The notes: generated by a model from the letters alone, not told the origin. DNA of 24,939 bases from DATBLQ01 sp036555325 (GCA_036555325.1 DATBLQ010000072.1:1-24939); one strand, 5' to 3'; shown: positions 14,729-23,011, counted from the first letter of the stretch. Translations and numbers: made by a program.

Positions 14729-15810
14729 TCGGCGAGCCGACACCGCTTGAACTTGATTTGATACGCATGGTGGAAGCGACGGGTCCCATCCCCTTCGATC
14801 GCTACATGGCGCTCTGTCTCGGTCACCCTCGCTACGGCTATTACATGTCGCGCGATCCTTTCGGCGCCAGGGGCGATTTCACCACCGCGCCGGAAGTGAC
14901 CCAGATGTTTGGTGAAATCATCGGCATATGGTGCATGCAATGTTTCGAGCTGATGGGCAAGCCTCAGAAATTTGATCTGATCGAGCTTGGCCCCGGGCGG
15001 GGCACCCTCATGGCCGATCTCCTGCGCGCCGCCTGTGCCATGCCGGAATTCGTCAAATCTCTGCGCCTTCGCTTGATTGAGACGAGTCCCGTCCTTCGAG
15101 ACATGCAAAAGCAGGCTCTGGCGAATGCCGGCACAAGCGCCACATGGCATGACAGTCTTGATGAAGTGGAGCCAGCAGCCACCCTGCTCATCGCCAACGA
15201 GTTTTTCGATGCCCTCCCTGTGCTGCTTTTTCAGCGCCTGAAAGATGGCTGGGCGGAGTTCGCCGTCGGACTGCGCGAGGGGAAACTGGCCATCGGCTTG
15301 ATTCCGGCGTTGCATCCGCTTCCTGCTTGGACGGCCGGCGCCAAGGAGGGTGAGGTGGCTGAAGTGCGGCCCGCCGCAGATAGCTTGGGCATGGCTATCG
15401 GGCGCCGGCTTGCGGAGAATTCGGGCGCTGCGCTCATCATCGATTATGGCCACGGCCGCTCTTCGCTCGGTCAGACATTGCAGGCCGTTCGCCGACACCG
15501 GCCGGTATCGATCCTGGATCGGCCGGGAGAGAGCGACCTTACGGCTCATGTTGATTTCGACTGCCTTGTCCGGGCCATCACCACCGGCGGCGGCAGGACG
15601 CTTCGCCTCATGCCGCAGGGAGATTTCCTGCATCAGATGGGCCTGGCGGTACGTGCCCAAATTTTGTCGCGCAACGCCACAGAGGCGCAAAAAAGCGATA
15701 TTGCTGCCGCTATGGACAGAGTTGCGGGTCCCAAACAAATGGGGCAAATGTTCCAGATCTTGGCCGCCACTTCCCCCTGGCTTCCATGTCCTCATCCGTT
15801 CTCGGTTTGA
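14725..15810 (+). CDS. Class I SAM-dependent methyltransferase, MidA/NDUFAF7 family
   Basis: NDUFAF7/MidA methylates an arginine of complex I subunit NDUFS2 in eukaryotes; alphaproteobacteria carry the ancestral form. The 361-residue product shows GHPRYGYYMSRDPFGARGDF (an opening motif of the family), DFTTAPEVTQMFGEI, the SAM-binding LIELGPGRGTLMADLLRA and IANEFFDALPV. It overlaps the lgt stop by 4 bases (ATGA), so they are co-translated. pgeF begins 9 bases after its stop. The role in complex I assembly here is inferred by homology. Confidence 0.88.
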   Translation: MIGEPTPLELDLIRMVEATGPIPFDRYMALCLGHPRYGYYMSRDPFGARGDFTTAPEVTQMFGEIIGIWCMQCFELMGKPQKFDLIELGPGRGTLMADLLRAACAMPEFVKSLRLRLIETSPVLRDMQKQALANAGTSATWHDSLDEVEPAATLLIANEFFDALPVLLFQRLKDGWAEFAVGLREGKLAIGLIPALHPLPAWTAGAKEGEVAEVRPAADSLGMAIGRRLAENSGAALIIDYGHGRSSLGQTLQAVRRHRPVSILDRPGESDLTAHVDFDCLVRAITTGGGRTLRLMPQGDFLHQMGLAVRAQILSRNATEAQKSDIAAAMDRVAGPKQMGQMFQILAATSPWLPCPHPFSV

Positions 15811-15819
15811 GCCCACAAA

Positions 15820-16587
15820 ATGATTCAGGCACCCGCGTTGCAGCAAATCGCCAAGGTAAAACATGGCTTCTTTACTCGCGAAGGAGGCTATTCGAAGGGC
15901 CTTTTTGCATCGCTGAACTGTGGATACGGTTCGGGCGACGACCGGCAGACGGTCGCTCTCAACCGTGACCTCGTTGCTGCGCGGTTGCATGTCAAGCCCG
16001 ACGATTTGCTGACCGCCTATCAGCAGCACAGCCCCACTGTAATCTCCGTTGCGCAAAGCTGGTCCCCGCAGGCCGCACCTCGCGCCGATGCCATGGTCAC
16101 GAGGCAATCGGGTATTGCGCTGGCAGCCCTCACCGCCGATTGCGCTCCCGTGCTGTTCGCCGCGTCGACCGGTGAAGTTGTCGGTATTGCCCACGCGGGC
16201 TGGAAAGGCGCTCTCGCCGGCGTGGCCGAGGCAACGCTTAGCGCGATGGAGAGCCTGGGAGTGGATCGTCGCAATGTCGTGGCTGCCATTGGCCCGACAA
16301 TTTCCGGCGCCGCTTATGAAGTCGGCACCGAATTTCACCATCGCTTCCTTGAAAGCGACCCCGCCAATTCCGCATTTTTCAAGCTTGGCGCCACGGCGGG
16401 ACACTACATGTTCGACCTTCCCGCCTACCTCGCAGCGCGGCTTCGTCGAAGCGGTCTCAAGACCATTGTCGATCTTGCGCTGTGCACCTATTCCGACGAG
16501 CAACGGTTTTTCAGTTACCGGCGCGCCACCCACCGCCGCGAGCAGCAATATGGTCGTTTGATTTCGGCAATCGCAATCGCTCCATGA
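15820..16587 (+). CDS. pgeF: Peptidoglycan editing factor PgeF (YfiH/DUF152 family)
   Basis: PgeF (YfiH) removes wrongly built muropeptide precursors, such as UDP-MurNAc-L-Ser, to keep peptidoglycan composition correct; the family has also been called a polyphenol oxidase. The 255-residue product keeps the zinc/active-site residues H70 (in YQQHSP), C108 (in ALTADCAPVLF) and H125 (in GIAHAGWKGALAG). These three motifs identify the family. Length is typical. It follows midA by 9 bases and the M24 gene starts 18 bases after it, so it belongs to the lgt-midA-pgeF unit. No strong ribosome binding site is seen before the ATG. Confidence 0.93.
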   Translation: MIQAPALQQIAKVKHGFFTREGGYSKGLFASLNCGYGSGDDRQTVALNRDLVAARLHVKPDDLLTAYQQHSPTVISVAQSWSPQAAPRADAMVTRQSGIALAALTADCAPVLFAASTGEVVGIAHAGWKGALAGVAEATLSAMESLGVDRRNVVAAIGPTISGAAYEVGTEFHHRFLESDPANSAFFKLGATAGHYMFDLPAYLAARLRRSGLKTIVDLALCTYSDEQRFFSYRRATHRREQQYGRLISAIAIAP

Positions 16588-16605
16588 CAAGGCAAATTCA
16601 ATCCG

Positions 16606-17757
16606 ATGGCACTGCATTTTGACCGGCGCGAGTACCGCGACCGAATCCGCAAGGTAACGGGCGCGCTCGCCCGGCAGAACCTCGACGGTTTGCTCATGTT
16701 CAACCAGGAGAGCATGTATTATCTCACTGGCTACGATACATTTGGCTTCTGCTTCTTTCAGTGTCTTTATCTGGGATCGGACGGCAAGCTCGTTCTGTTG
16801 ACGCGCGCGCCCGACCTGCGCCAGGCGCAGCACACGTCCATCATCGAAGATATACGAATTTGGGCCGATGACGCCGAGGCAAGGCCCGCCGACCATTTGA
16901 AGGATCTGATTGTCGATTTGGGCGGCCGCGGCAAGAAGTTCGGAATCGAAACAAACGCCTATGGCCTTACCCATGCCAATGGACGAGCGGTAGAGGAAGC
17001 CCTCGCCCAAACCTGCAAACTAGTTGATGCATCCAATCTCGTTAGCCTCGTTCGCCTGGTGAAATCGCCCGCCGAGCTCAAATACGTGCGCCGCGCCGGA
17101 AAGCTCGGCGACCTGGCGCTCAAGGCTGCGATCAAAGCCACTAGGTCCGGCGCCGACGAAGGCAAGATACTCGCTGCTCAGCACGCGGCAATTTTTGCTG
17201 CGGGCGGCGACTATCCCGGCAACGAATTCATCATCGGCTCAGGTCGCGACGCCCTTCTCTGCCGCTACAAAGCGGGACGCCGCAAGCTCTCGAAACGTGA
17301 TCAGCTCACTCTCGAATTTGCTGGCGTCTATCGGCATTACCATGCCGCCTTGATGCGCACGCTCATCATTGGCAAGCCGACCGCCCACCATGTCCGCATG
17401 GAAAAAGCGGCGCGTGCCGCGTTGACGGCCGTCGAGGCGGTGATGCGCGCCGGCCATACCGCCGGCGAAGTGTTCGATGCCCACGCCCGTGTCATGGATA
17501 GCCACGACATGCGGGCTCACCGCATGAATGCCTGCGGATACTCTCTAGGTGCCAAGTTCACCCCAACCTGGATGGATTATCCGATGTTCTACCATGGCAA
17601 CCGGGTCAAGATTGAAGCAAACCAAGTGTATTTTGCACACATGATCCTCATGGATTCCGACAGCGGCAATGCCTATTGCTTGGGCCGGACCTACATCATT
17701 ACCGAAGACAAGCCCGAGCCTGTCTCGAAACACTCCTTGGCGATGATCGTGAGATGA
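16606..17757 (+). CDS. M24-fold protein lacking metal ligands (creatinase/DoeA-like)
   Basis: The 383-residue product has the two-domain creatinase/prolidase arrangement: an N-terminal domain with GLLMFNQESMYYLTGYDTFG and a C-terminal pita-bread domain from about residue 155. The five metal ligands of true M24 peptidases are not where expected. The usual metal-binding aspartates become LTLEFAGVYRHYHAALMRT, and the usual GHGxG histidine region is NACGYSLGAKF. Creatinase and ectoine hydrolase (DoeA) belong to the same group and work without the two metals. The whole sequence belongs to a conserved alphaproteobacterial subfamily, so this is not decay. The substrate is unknown; Xaa-Pro peptidase activity is doubtful. 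Confidence 0.75.
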   Translation: MALHFDRREYRDRIRKVTGALARQNLDGLLMFNQESMYYLTGYDTFGFCFFQCLYLGSDGKLVLLTRAPDLRQAQHTSIIEDIRIWADDAEARPADHLKDLIVDLGGRGKKFGIETNAYGLTHANGRAVEEALAQTCKLVDASNLVSLVRLVKSPAELKYVRRAGKLGDLALKAAIKATRSGADEGKILAAQHAAIFAAGGDYPGNEFIIGSGRDALLCRYKAGRRKLSKRDQLTLEFAGVYRHYHAALMRTLIIGKPTAHHVRMEKAARAALTAVEAVMRAGHTAGEVFDAHARVMDSHDMRAHRMNACGYSLGAKFTPTWMDYPMFYHGNRVKIEANQVYFAHMILMDSDSGNAYCLGRTYIITEDKPEPVSKHSLAMIVR

Positions 17758-17792
17758 ATTAGAGATGCCCCGTGTCCTGGAGTAGCTCGCGC

Positions 17793-18305
17793 ATGTCGGG
17801 TTTCCCGTCCCGCAGGTCGAACGGGCCTATTGTTGTTTCGAGTGCGGTCCTGCTCGCCTCATTTCTAGTGGCCTGCGGCGGTGCCAAGCTCACCGATTCG
17901 GCGATACCCTCTGGAAAGACCGCCCCGCCGATCACGCTTGTCGAGATGAAGGGTATGCCGGCCGACAAGGCACAGATGCTGACGGAGCTCGTCGCCGAAG
18001 CAGCTGGCAAACGAGACGTCGCGATCGTTCAGGGCGCTTTTGGCGAGGGTTACCGTCTCGACGGTTCGTTCACTGTCAGTGTCGAGGGAAAAACGGCCAC
18101 CATCGGTTACCAGTGGACGCTGGCCGACGCGACCGGACACCTGGTGCATTCCATTTCCGGCTCCGAATCCGCTGGTGCCGCCAAGGGCAATCCTTGGGCC
18201 GCAGCCGCACCCGAGGTTCTGGGCCGGATTGCGGAAGGGACCGCAAACAACTTGGCATACCGCTTGTCGGAGCTTGGTTACGCAACCCGGGCCGGCAGCA
18301 ATTAA
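17793..18305 (+). CDS. Predicted outer-membrane lipoprotein of unknown function
   Basis: A 170-residue product with a basic N-terminus (SGFPSRRSN), a hydrophobic stretch and a lipobox L25-V26-A27-C28, so signal peptidase II would cleave before C28. The mature part is about 143 residues with no recognised domain; it contains a PPITLVEMKGMPADKA segment near the front and short repeating charged and Gly/Ala stretches. ATG at 17793 is chosen because GGAG lies 10 bases upstream; an in-frame GTG at 17772 would add seven residues. It is 35 bases after the M24 gene and before prs. A lipoprotein in this position is common in Hyphomicrobiales. It should be lipidated by the Lgt encoded upstream. Confidence 0.75.
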   Translation: MSGFPSRRSNGPIVVSSAVLLASFLVACGGAKLTDSAIPSGKTAPPITLVEMKGMPADKAQMLTELVAEAAGKRDVAIVQGAFGEGYRLDGSFTVSVEGKTATIGYQWTLADATGHLVHSISGSESAGAAKGNPWAAAAPEVLGRIAEGTANNLAYRLSELGYATRAGSN

Positions 18306-18356
18306 TCTCTTAGGCAGATTTTAGGGCTTTCTCTGTGGACCGCCTTCAAACGAAGG

Positions 18357-18385
18357 TTGGCAAGTCCGTGGCGCGGTTGTTATAG
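18357..18385 (+). promoter_or_regulatory. Probable prs promoter
   Basis: TTGGCA (18357-18362) and TTATAG (18380-18385) are 17 bases apart. Transcription would begin near 18392, about 47 bases before the prs ATG. A 5-bp hairpin (CCTTC at 18343-18347 with GAAGG at 18352-18356) lies just upstream and is too weak to call a terminator. Confidence 0.45.
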
Positions 18386-18438
18386 AGCCAGCCGGCAGGA
18401 ACCCTCTCCTGGGCGTTTATGGTAAGGGCAGAGACGAA

Positions 18439-19371
18439 ATGAAGCTTGTGGCAGGCAACAGCAATCGGCCGCTTGCCGAAGCCATTGCCGCCTACTTGGG
18501 CCTGCCGCTGGCCAAATGCTCCGTCCGCCGATTTGCCGACATGGAGATCTTCGTCGAGATTCTCGAAAATGTCCGTGGCCAGGACGTTTTCATTGTCCAG
18601 TCGACGTCTTTCCCTGCCAACGATCATCTCATGGAGCTGCTCATCATCATCGACGCGGCACGGCGCGCCTCGGCGCGCCGCATCACCGCGGTGCTTCCCT
18701 ACTATGGTTACGCAAGACAGGATCGTAAAGCCAACCCTCGCACACCGATCTCCGCCAAACTCGTCGCCAACATGATCACTCGCGCAGGCGCCGACCGCGT
18801 CTTGACGCTCGATCTTCACGCCGGCCAGATCCAGGGCTTTTTCGACATCCCGACCGACAACCTCTTTGCCGCCCCCGTTATGGTGCGCGACATCAAGGAA
18901 AAACTCACGCACAATCACCTTGCCGTGGTTTCTCCCGACGTCGGCGGCGTCGTTCGCGCTCGTGCCTTCGCCAATCGCATCGGCGCCCCCCTTGCCATCG
19001 TCGACAAGCGACGCGAGCGCGCCGGTGAATCGGAAGTCATGAACATCATCGGCGATGTAGACGACCTTTCTTGTGTTTTGGTCGATGACATCGTCGATTC
19101 CGGCGGGACGCTTTGTAATGCCGCCGAGGCGTTGCTCGAAAAGGGAGCGCGTGAGGTCTACGCTTACATCACTCACGGCGTGTTGTCGGGCGGCGCCGTC
19201 GCGCGCATTACTGCCTCCAAGCTCAAGGAGCTCGTTATCACTGATTCCATCCAGCCGACCGAGGCGGTGCGCGTTTCGCGCAATATCCGCGTTATTGGCA
19301 TCGCCACGCTGATTGGCGAAGCGATCGCCCGTACCGCGCGGGAAGAATCGGTTTCGAGCCTGTTTGACTGA
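18439..19371 (+). CDS. prs: Ribose-phosphate pyrophosphokinase (PRPP synthase)
   Basis: Prs makes PRPP from ribose-5-phosphate and ATP, feeding purine, pyrimidine, NAD, His and Trp synthesis. The 310-residue product matches the class I enzyme. It has an ATP-site element RRFADMEIFVEI (30-41), the catalytic loop YYGYARQDRK (88-97), TLDLHAGQIQGFF (123-135) and the PRPP-binding loop VLVDDIVDSGGT (213-224). FADME replaces the usual F-(S/A)-D-G/Q-E; the acidic residues stay. Upstream is a separate promoter. apt, a PRPP-consuming enzyme, starts 29 bases downstream. In many relatives rplY-pth-ychF follow prs; here they lie at the other end of the window. Confidence 0.96.
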   Translation: MKLVAGNSNRPLAEAIAAYLGLPLAKCSVRRFADMEIFVEILENVRGQDVFIVQSTSFPANDHLMELLIIIDAARRASARRITAVLPYYGYARQDRKANPRTPISAKLVANMITRAGADRVLTLDLHAGQIQGFFDIPTDNLFAAPVMVRDIKEKLTHNHLAVVSPDVGGVVRARAFANRIGAPLAIVDKRRERAGESEVMNIIGDVDDLSCVLVDDIVDSGGTLCNAAEALLEKGAREVYAYITHGVLSGGAVARITASKLKELVITDSIQPTEAVRVSRNIRVIGIATLIGEAIARTAREESVSSLFD

Positions 19372-19400
19372 TCCTGTTCGTCCGCTAGAGTCCAGTTCTG

Positions 19401-19946
19401 ATGGATCTGCGTAACGGTTTTGATATCAAACGCTACATTCGCACGATTCCGGACTATCCGCGTCCCGGGATCATGTTCCGTGACATCACCACTTTGCTGG
19501 CCAACATGCACGCCTTTCGCGCCGCGGTCGATGAGCTGGTATGGCCCTTCCTCAACTCCAACATCGACTATGTCGCCGGAATCGAGGCGCGCGGGTTCAT
19601 TCTGGGTGGCGCCGTTGCCCACGTGCTGGGCCGCGGTTTCATTCCCATCCGCAAGAAGGGGAAGCTTCCCGCCCGCGTTATCGGCCAGGAATATTCCCTT
19701 GAGTACGGCGTCGACACCATCGAAATCCACGCCGATGCGATCAAGCCGCGCGATCGGCTGCTTTTGGTGGACGATTTGGTTGCAACGGGGGGCACTGCCA
19801 TCGCCGCCATCGATCTGATCCGCAGATCTGGTGGCGACATCGTAGCAGCAGCATTTGTGATAGATCTCCCCGATCTGGGCGGCGCAAGGAAACTTCGCGA
19901 CAAGGGCGTCAAGGTTCACACCCTGGTTTCTTTCGAGGGACATTGA
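19401..19946 (+). CDS. apt: Adenine phosphoribosyltransferase
   Basis: Apt salvages adenine to AMP using PRPP. The 181-residue product shows the family's opening IPDYPRPGIMFRDITTLL (16-33), GIEARGFILGGAVA (60-73), RKKGKLPA (84-91), the EYGVDTIEIHADAI stretch (101-114) and the PRPP motif LLLVDDLVATGGTA (120-133). Everything expected is present and the length is normal. It follows prs, which makes its co-substrate, and likely shares its transcript. No clear Shine-Dalgarno sequence is seen before the ATG. Confidence 0.94.
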   Translation: MDLRNGFDIKRYIRTIPDYPRPGIMFRDITTLLANMHAFRAAVDELVWPFLNSNIDYVAGIEARGFILGGAVAHVLGRGFIPIRKKGKLPARVIGQEYSLEYGVDTIEIHADAIKPRDRLLLVDDLVATGGTAIAAIDLIRRSGGDIVAAAFVIDLPDLGGARKLRDKGVKVHTLVSFEGH

Positions 19947-19980
19947 TTCAATAGCCGACGCAACTTCTGGAAAAACGCCG

Positions 19981-20310
19981 ATGGCCCACTACCTGGTACG
20001 CGCAACACCGCGCAAAGAACATCTCAAGGAGCTCGAAGCGCGCCTGCAACGCGGCGAGTTCATGACTATGCGGCCCTTCGGCTCTGCACTGTCATATTCA
20101 CTTAAGCGCGCCCGCTATGAACCGGACGGCACGGCCGTATGGGAGGAAGAGGACTATTGTCGGCCGCCTCTAGCCGAAGAGCGAGCCGCGGTACTTGATC
20201 ATTATTTCGACAATCTCACCGTACGGTCGGTGGAAGAAAGGTCCGGCTGGAAGGAGATCGACCATTTCCCGCCATTGTTTCCCGCATTGATGAAAGAGAA
20301 GCCAGGATAA
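19981..20310 (+). CDS. Conserved hypothetical protein, 109 residues
   Basis: A small soluble protein with no signal peptide and no membrane segment. The start, MAHYLVRATPRKEHLKELEA, and the RGEFMTMRPFGSALSYSLKRA stretch give a ferredoxin-like alpha/beta pattern (strand, helix, strand). A central AVWEEEDYCRPPLAEERAAV stretch contains the only cysteine, followed by LDHYFDNLTV. I recall similar short proteins in other alphaproteobacteria and cyanobacteria, but no function. It follows apt by 34 bases and ends 13 bases from the parE stop on the other strand. No function is proposed. Confidence 0.7.
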   Translation: MAHYLVRATPRKEHLKELEARLQRGEFMTMRPFGSALSYSLKRARYEPDGTAVWEEEDYCRPPLAEERAAVLDHYFDNLTVRSVEERSGWKEIDHFPPLFPALMKEKPG

Positions 20311-20323
20311 GTGCGCTAACCGG

Positions 20324-22357
20324 CTAGACGTCGAGTTCCTCGTCTGTCACGAACTCCGCCCGCTCGCTGATGAACTTGAATCGCTCTTCCGGCCGGTTGC
20401 CCATCAGCTGTTCGACCACTTTGGCCGTAGTCTTTTTCTCGTCGTCCAGGAGCTGCACCTGAAGAAGTTGCCGCTTGGCCGGATCCATTGTCGTCTCTTT
20501 CAGCTGTGCGGGAAGCATTTCGCCAAGCCCCTTGAAGCGCGACACCTCGATCTTGCCCTTGCCGCCGAATTCCTTCCGCGTCAGTTCGTCCTTGTGTTTG
20601 TCGTCGCGCGCATAGGCCACCTTCGGCCCCTGCGTCAGGCGATAGAGCGGTGGAACGCCCAGATAGAGATGCCCCTGTTCGATAAGCTGCGGCATTTGGC
20701 GGTAGAAGAACGTGATCAATAGCGATGCGATATGTGCGCCATCGACATCGGCATCGGTCATGATGATGATCTTGTCGTAACGCAGCGCCTCTTGCCGGTA
20801 CGAGGCCCCCACTCCGCAACCGAGCGCCTGCACCAGATCGGCAAGCTGCTGGTTTTGGGAAAGCTTGTCCTTCCCCGCGCTTGCCACATTCAGGATTTTG
20901 CCCCGCAGCGGCAGCACGGCTTGCATCTCGCGGTTCCGCGCCTGCTTCGCAGAGCCGCCAGCCGAGTCGCCTTCGACGATGAACAGCTCCGAGCCTTCCG
21001 CCTGCGTCGCGGCGCAATCGGCAAGCTTGCCCGGAAGCCGCAATTTGCGCATCGCGTTCTTGCGGCCGACCTCTTTCTCCTGTCGCCGCCGAATTCGCTC
21101 ATCCGCCCGCTCGATAATCCATTCCAGCAACTTGTCTGCCTGGGCCGGATGCCCGGTGAGCCAGTGATCGAAATGATCGCGCACCGCGCTCTCCACGATG
21201 CGCGCCGCATCGGCGGTAGCGAGCTTTTCTTTCGTCTGTCCCTGAAACTCGGGCTCGCGGATGAACACCGAAAGCAGCGCTCCCGCCTGCTCCATCACAT
21301 CCTCCGAGGTGATGATCTGCGAGCGCTTGTTGTCTGTGAGTTCGCCATAGTCTTTGAGCGAGCGCATGAGCGCGAGTCGGAAGCCCTGCTCATGCGTGCC
21401 CCCTTCGAGCGTGGGAATCGTGTTGCAGTAGGAATTGATGAAACCGTCGTCACCGCCGAACCAGGCAACCGCCCATTCGACCGAACCATGGCCGCCGGGC
21501 TTCGCCACGCGGCCCGAAAAAATTTCATCGGCAACACGCGTCTTGCCCGCCAGACGGTCCTCGAGAAAATCCTTCAGCCCGCCCGGAAAGTGCAGCTCCG
21601 CCTTTTCCGGCACCGCCGACCTGTCCTTGATATGGGAAGGATCGCAAATCCAGCGAATCTCAACCCCCCCGAACAGATAAGCCTTGGAGCGGGACATTCG
21701 ATAAAGCCGTGCCGCATCGAATTTCGCCGCCTTGCCGAAGACATCGGGATCAGGCCGGAAGCGCACGCTGGTGCCGCGGCGGTTTAATACCTTCCCTAGA
21801 CTTTCGAGCTTCGACATCGGCTTGCCGCGTTTGTATGTCTGCCGGTAGAGCTGCTGGCCGCGCGCCACTTCCACCTCGAGCACTTCGGATAGCGCGTTGA
21901 CCACCGAGACGCCCACCCCGTGCAGGCCGCCCGACGTTTCATAAACCTTGGAATCGAATTTGCCGCCGGCATGCAGTGTCGTCATGATCACTTCAAGTGC
22001 CGACTTGTTTTTGAATTTTGGGTGCGGATCGACCGGAATGCCGCGGCCGTTGTCGCTGACGCAAAGCCAGCCGTCTTTTGTGTACTCGACCTCGATCCAG
22101 TCGGCGTGGCCCGCCACCGCCTCATCCATGGCGTTGTCGATCACCTCCGCAAAGAGATGATGAAGTCCCTTCTCGTCCGTGCCCCCGATATACATTCCGG
22201 GCCGCCGCCGGACGGGTTCGAGACCTTCCAGCACTTCGATGTCCGCCGCGGTATAGCCGCCCGCCGGTCTCGAACGCTCCTTGGACAGACGATTCTTGGC
22301 TGCGTTGGGCGTGATTGCCGCCTCCAATTTCTCAAACAAATCTCGTGCCTTGGACAT
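20324..22357 (-). CDS. parE: DNA topoisomerase IV subunit B
   Basis: ParE is the ATPase subunit of topoisomerase IV, which decatenates daughter chromosomes. With ATG at 22357 the product has 677 residues. The GHKL ATPase domain shows EVIDNAMDEAVAGHADWIE, DNGRGIPVD and GGLHGVGVSVVNALSEV. The transducer domain follows, then the TOPRIM domain (LFIVEGDSAGGSAKQARNRE and the metal-binding DADVDGAH). Topoisomerase IV, not gyrase, is indicated by the length, by QNQQLADLVQALGCGVG and by the lack of the long GyrB insertion. An in-frame TTG at 22396 would add 13 residues; neither start has a strong ribosome binding site. parC is not in the window. Confidence 0.93.
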   Translation of the reverse strand: MSKARDLFEKLEAAITPNAAKNRLSKERSRPAGGYTAADIEVLEGLEPVRRRPGMYIGGTDEKGLHHLFAEVIDNAMDEAVAGHADWIEVEYTKDGWLCVSDNGRGIPVDPHPKFKNKSALEVIMTTLHAGGKFDSKVYETSGGLHGVGVSVVNALSEVLEVEVARGQQLYRQTYKRGKPMSKLESLGKVLNRRGTSVRFRPDPDVFGKAAKFDAARLYRMSRSKAYLFGGVEIRWICDPSHIKDRSAVPEKAELHFPGGLKDFLEDRLAGKTRVADEIFSGRVAKPGGHGSVEWAVAWFGGDDGFINSYCNTIPTLEGGTHEQGFRLALMRSLKDYGELTDNKRSQIITSEDVMEQAGALLSVFIREPEFQGQTKEKLATADAARIVESAVRDHFDHWLTGHPAQADKLLEWIIERADERIRRRQEKEVGRKNAMRKLRLPGKLADCAATQAEGSELFIVEGDSAGGSAKQARNREMQAVLPLRGKILNVASAGKDKLSQNQQLADLVQALGCGVGASYRQEALRYDKIIIMTDADVDGAHIASLLITFFYRQMPQLIEQGHLYLGVPPLYRLTQGPKVAYARDDKHKDELTRKEFGGKGKIEVSRFKGLGEMLPAQLKETTMDPAKRQLLQVQLLDDEKKTTAKVVEQLMGNRPEERFKFISERAEFVTDEELDV

Positions 22358-22597
22358 GGTGTAAGGGCTTAATCTTTCCAGGGGAAACCGAATCAACGGC
22401 TGTGGCGCGCACTATGCAGCGCGGGCCGAATTTTGCCACGCAAATTCCTGTCGCTGGAACAACGGCAGGAGCACATGACCAAAACGCAAGGTTGAGAGCA
22501 CCGCATGGGCACATAGTAGCGTTATGGGCGAACGCCAGGCCTGATGGCCCTCAAATTGCATGAAGCAGCGGGCAAAACACTTGGAGCCCGCATCGTC

Positions 22598-22867
22598 ATG
22601 AACAAGTTCCTTGCAGCCATGGTTACCGTGCTCGCTTTGATGTCCTCCGACACCTATGCGTGTAAGGGCGCCTGCGACCGTATCGGTAACATCGAGCGCA
22701 AAACTGCCAACTGGCAGGCCGCCGCCAATGCGAAGGCCGCCAATGGGATCAACGCCTCCCGACTGCAGGCTCGCATCGATAAGAATCTCGCCAGGATGAA
22801 TGGCTACATCGCCATGGGGCGAAAACAGGGCGATATCATCAACCGCGATGGATCCCTGGCAGAATGA
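22598..22867 (+). CDS. Small exported protein with N-terminal Cys pair
   Basis: An 89-residue product. MNKFLAAMVTVLALMSSDTYA looks like a Sec signal peptide cleaved after TYA (residue 21), giving a mature protein of 68 residues that starts CKGAC. The rest is charged, helical and Ala/Asn/Lys rich, as in RKTANWQAAANAKAANGIN and LQARIDKNLARMNGYIAMG. The two cysteines could form a disulfide, or C22 could be lipidated if the lipobox is non-standard. GGAG lies 11 bases before this ATG; the frame extends upstream to an ATG at 22544, but that would hide the signal peptide. I recognise no family. The 240 bases upstream show no clear promoter. Confidence 0.55.
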   Translation: MNKFLAAMVTVLALMSSDTYACKGACDRIGNIERKTANWQAAANAKAANGINASRLQARIDKNLARMNGYIAMGRKQGDIINRDGSLAE

Positions 22868-22986
22868 AAATTCTGCACTGATCCGCCACGCGCAGCTTTG
22901 CCAATCTGTTAATTGCCGGAATACCGCGGCCGTCATCGCCGACTGCCTGCAGTGTGACATGAATTCAACAACCGCACGAAATTGGT

Positions 22987-23011
22987 AGCAACCAACAGGA
23001 TATATGTTGCT
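22987..23011. promoter_or_regulatory. Dyad and AT-rich region upstream of the first outer-membrane gene
   Basis: AGCAAC (22987-22992) and GTTGCT (23006-23011) are inverted repeats 13 bases apart, and CAACA/TGTTG is nested inside. Downstream, to 23033, the DNA is AT-rich (TATATT, TATAGA), which fits a promoter for the gene at 23082, but no single -35/-10 pair stands out. The position suits an operator. Confidence 0.35.

Noticed and set aside
14638..17010. A 790-codon open frame on the minus strand antisense to lgt, midA, pgeF and the M24 gene
   Set aside because: The plus-strand genes carry clear family motifs throughout. Long antisense frames are common in GC-rich DNA with biased codon use, and the translated product looks like shadow sequence with no domain.
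20732..21787. A 351-codon plus-strand frame antisense to parE
   Set aside because: It lies fully within the well-supported parE gene and reads as the reverse image of its codons, with no recognisable motif.
22412..22960. A 182-codon minus-strand frame antisense to the small exported protein
   Set aside because: The plus-strand product has a convincing signal peptide, while this frame has no ribosome binding site or recognised motif. Some doubt remains because the plus gene is itself short.
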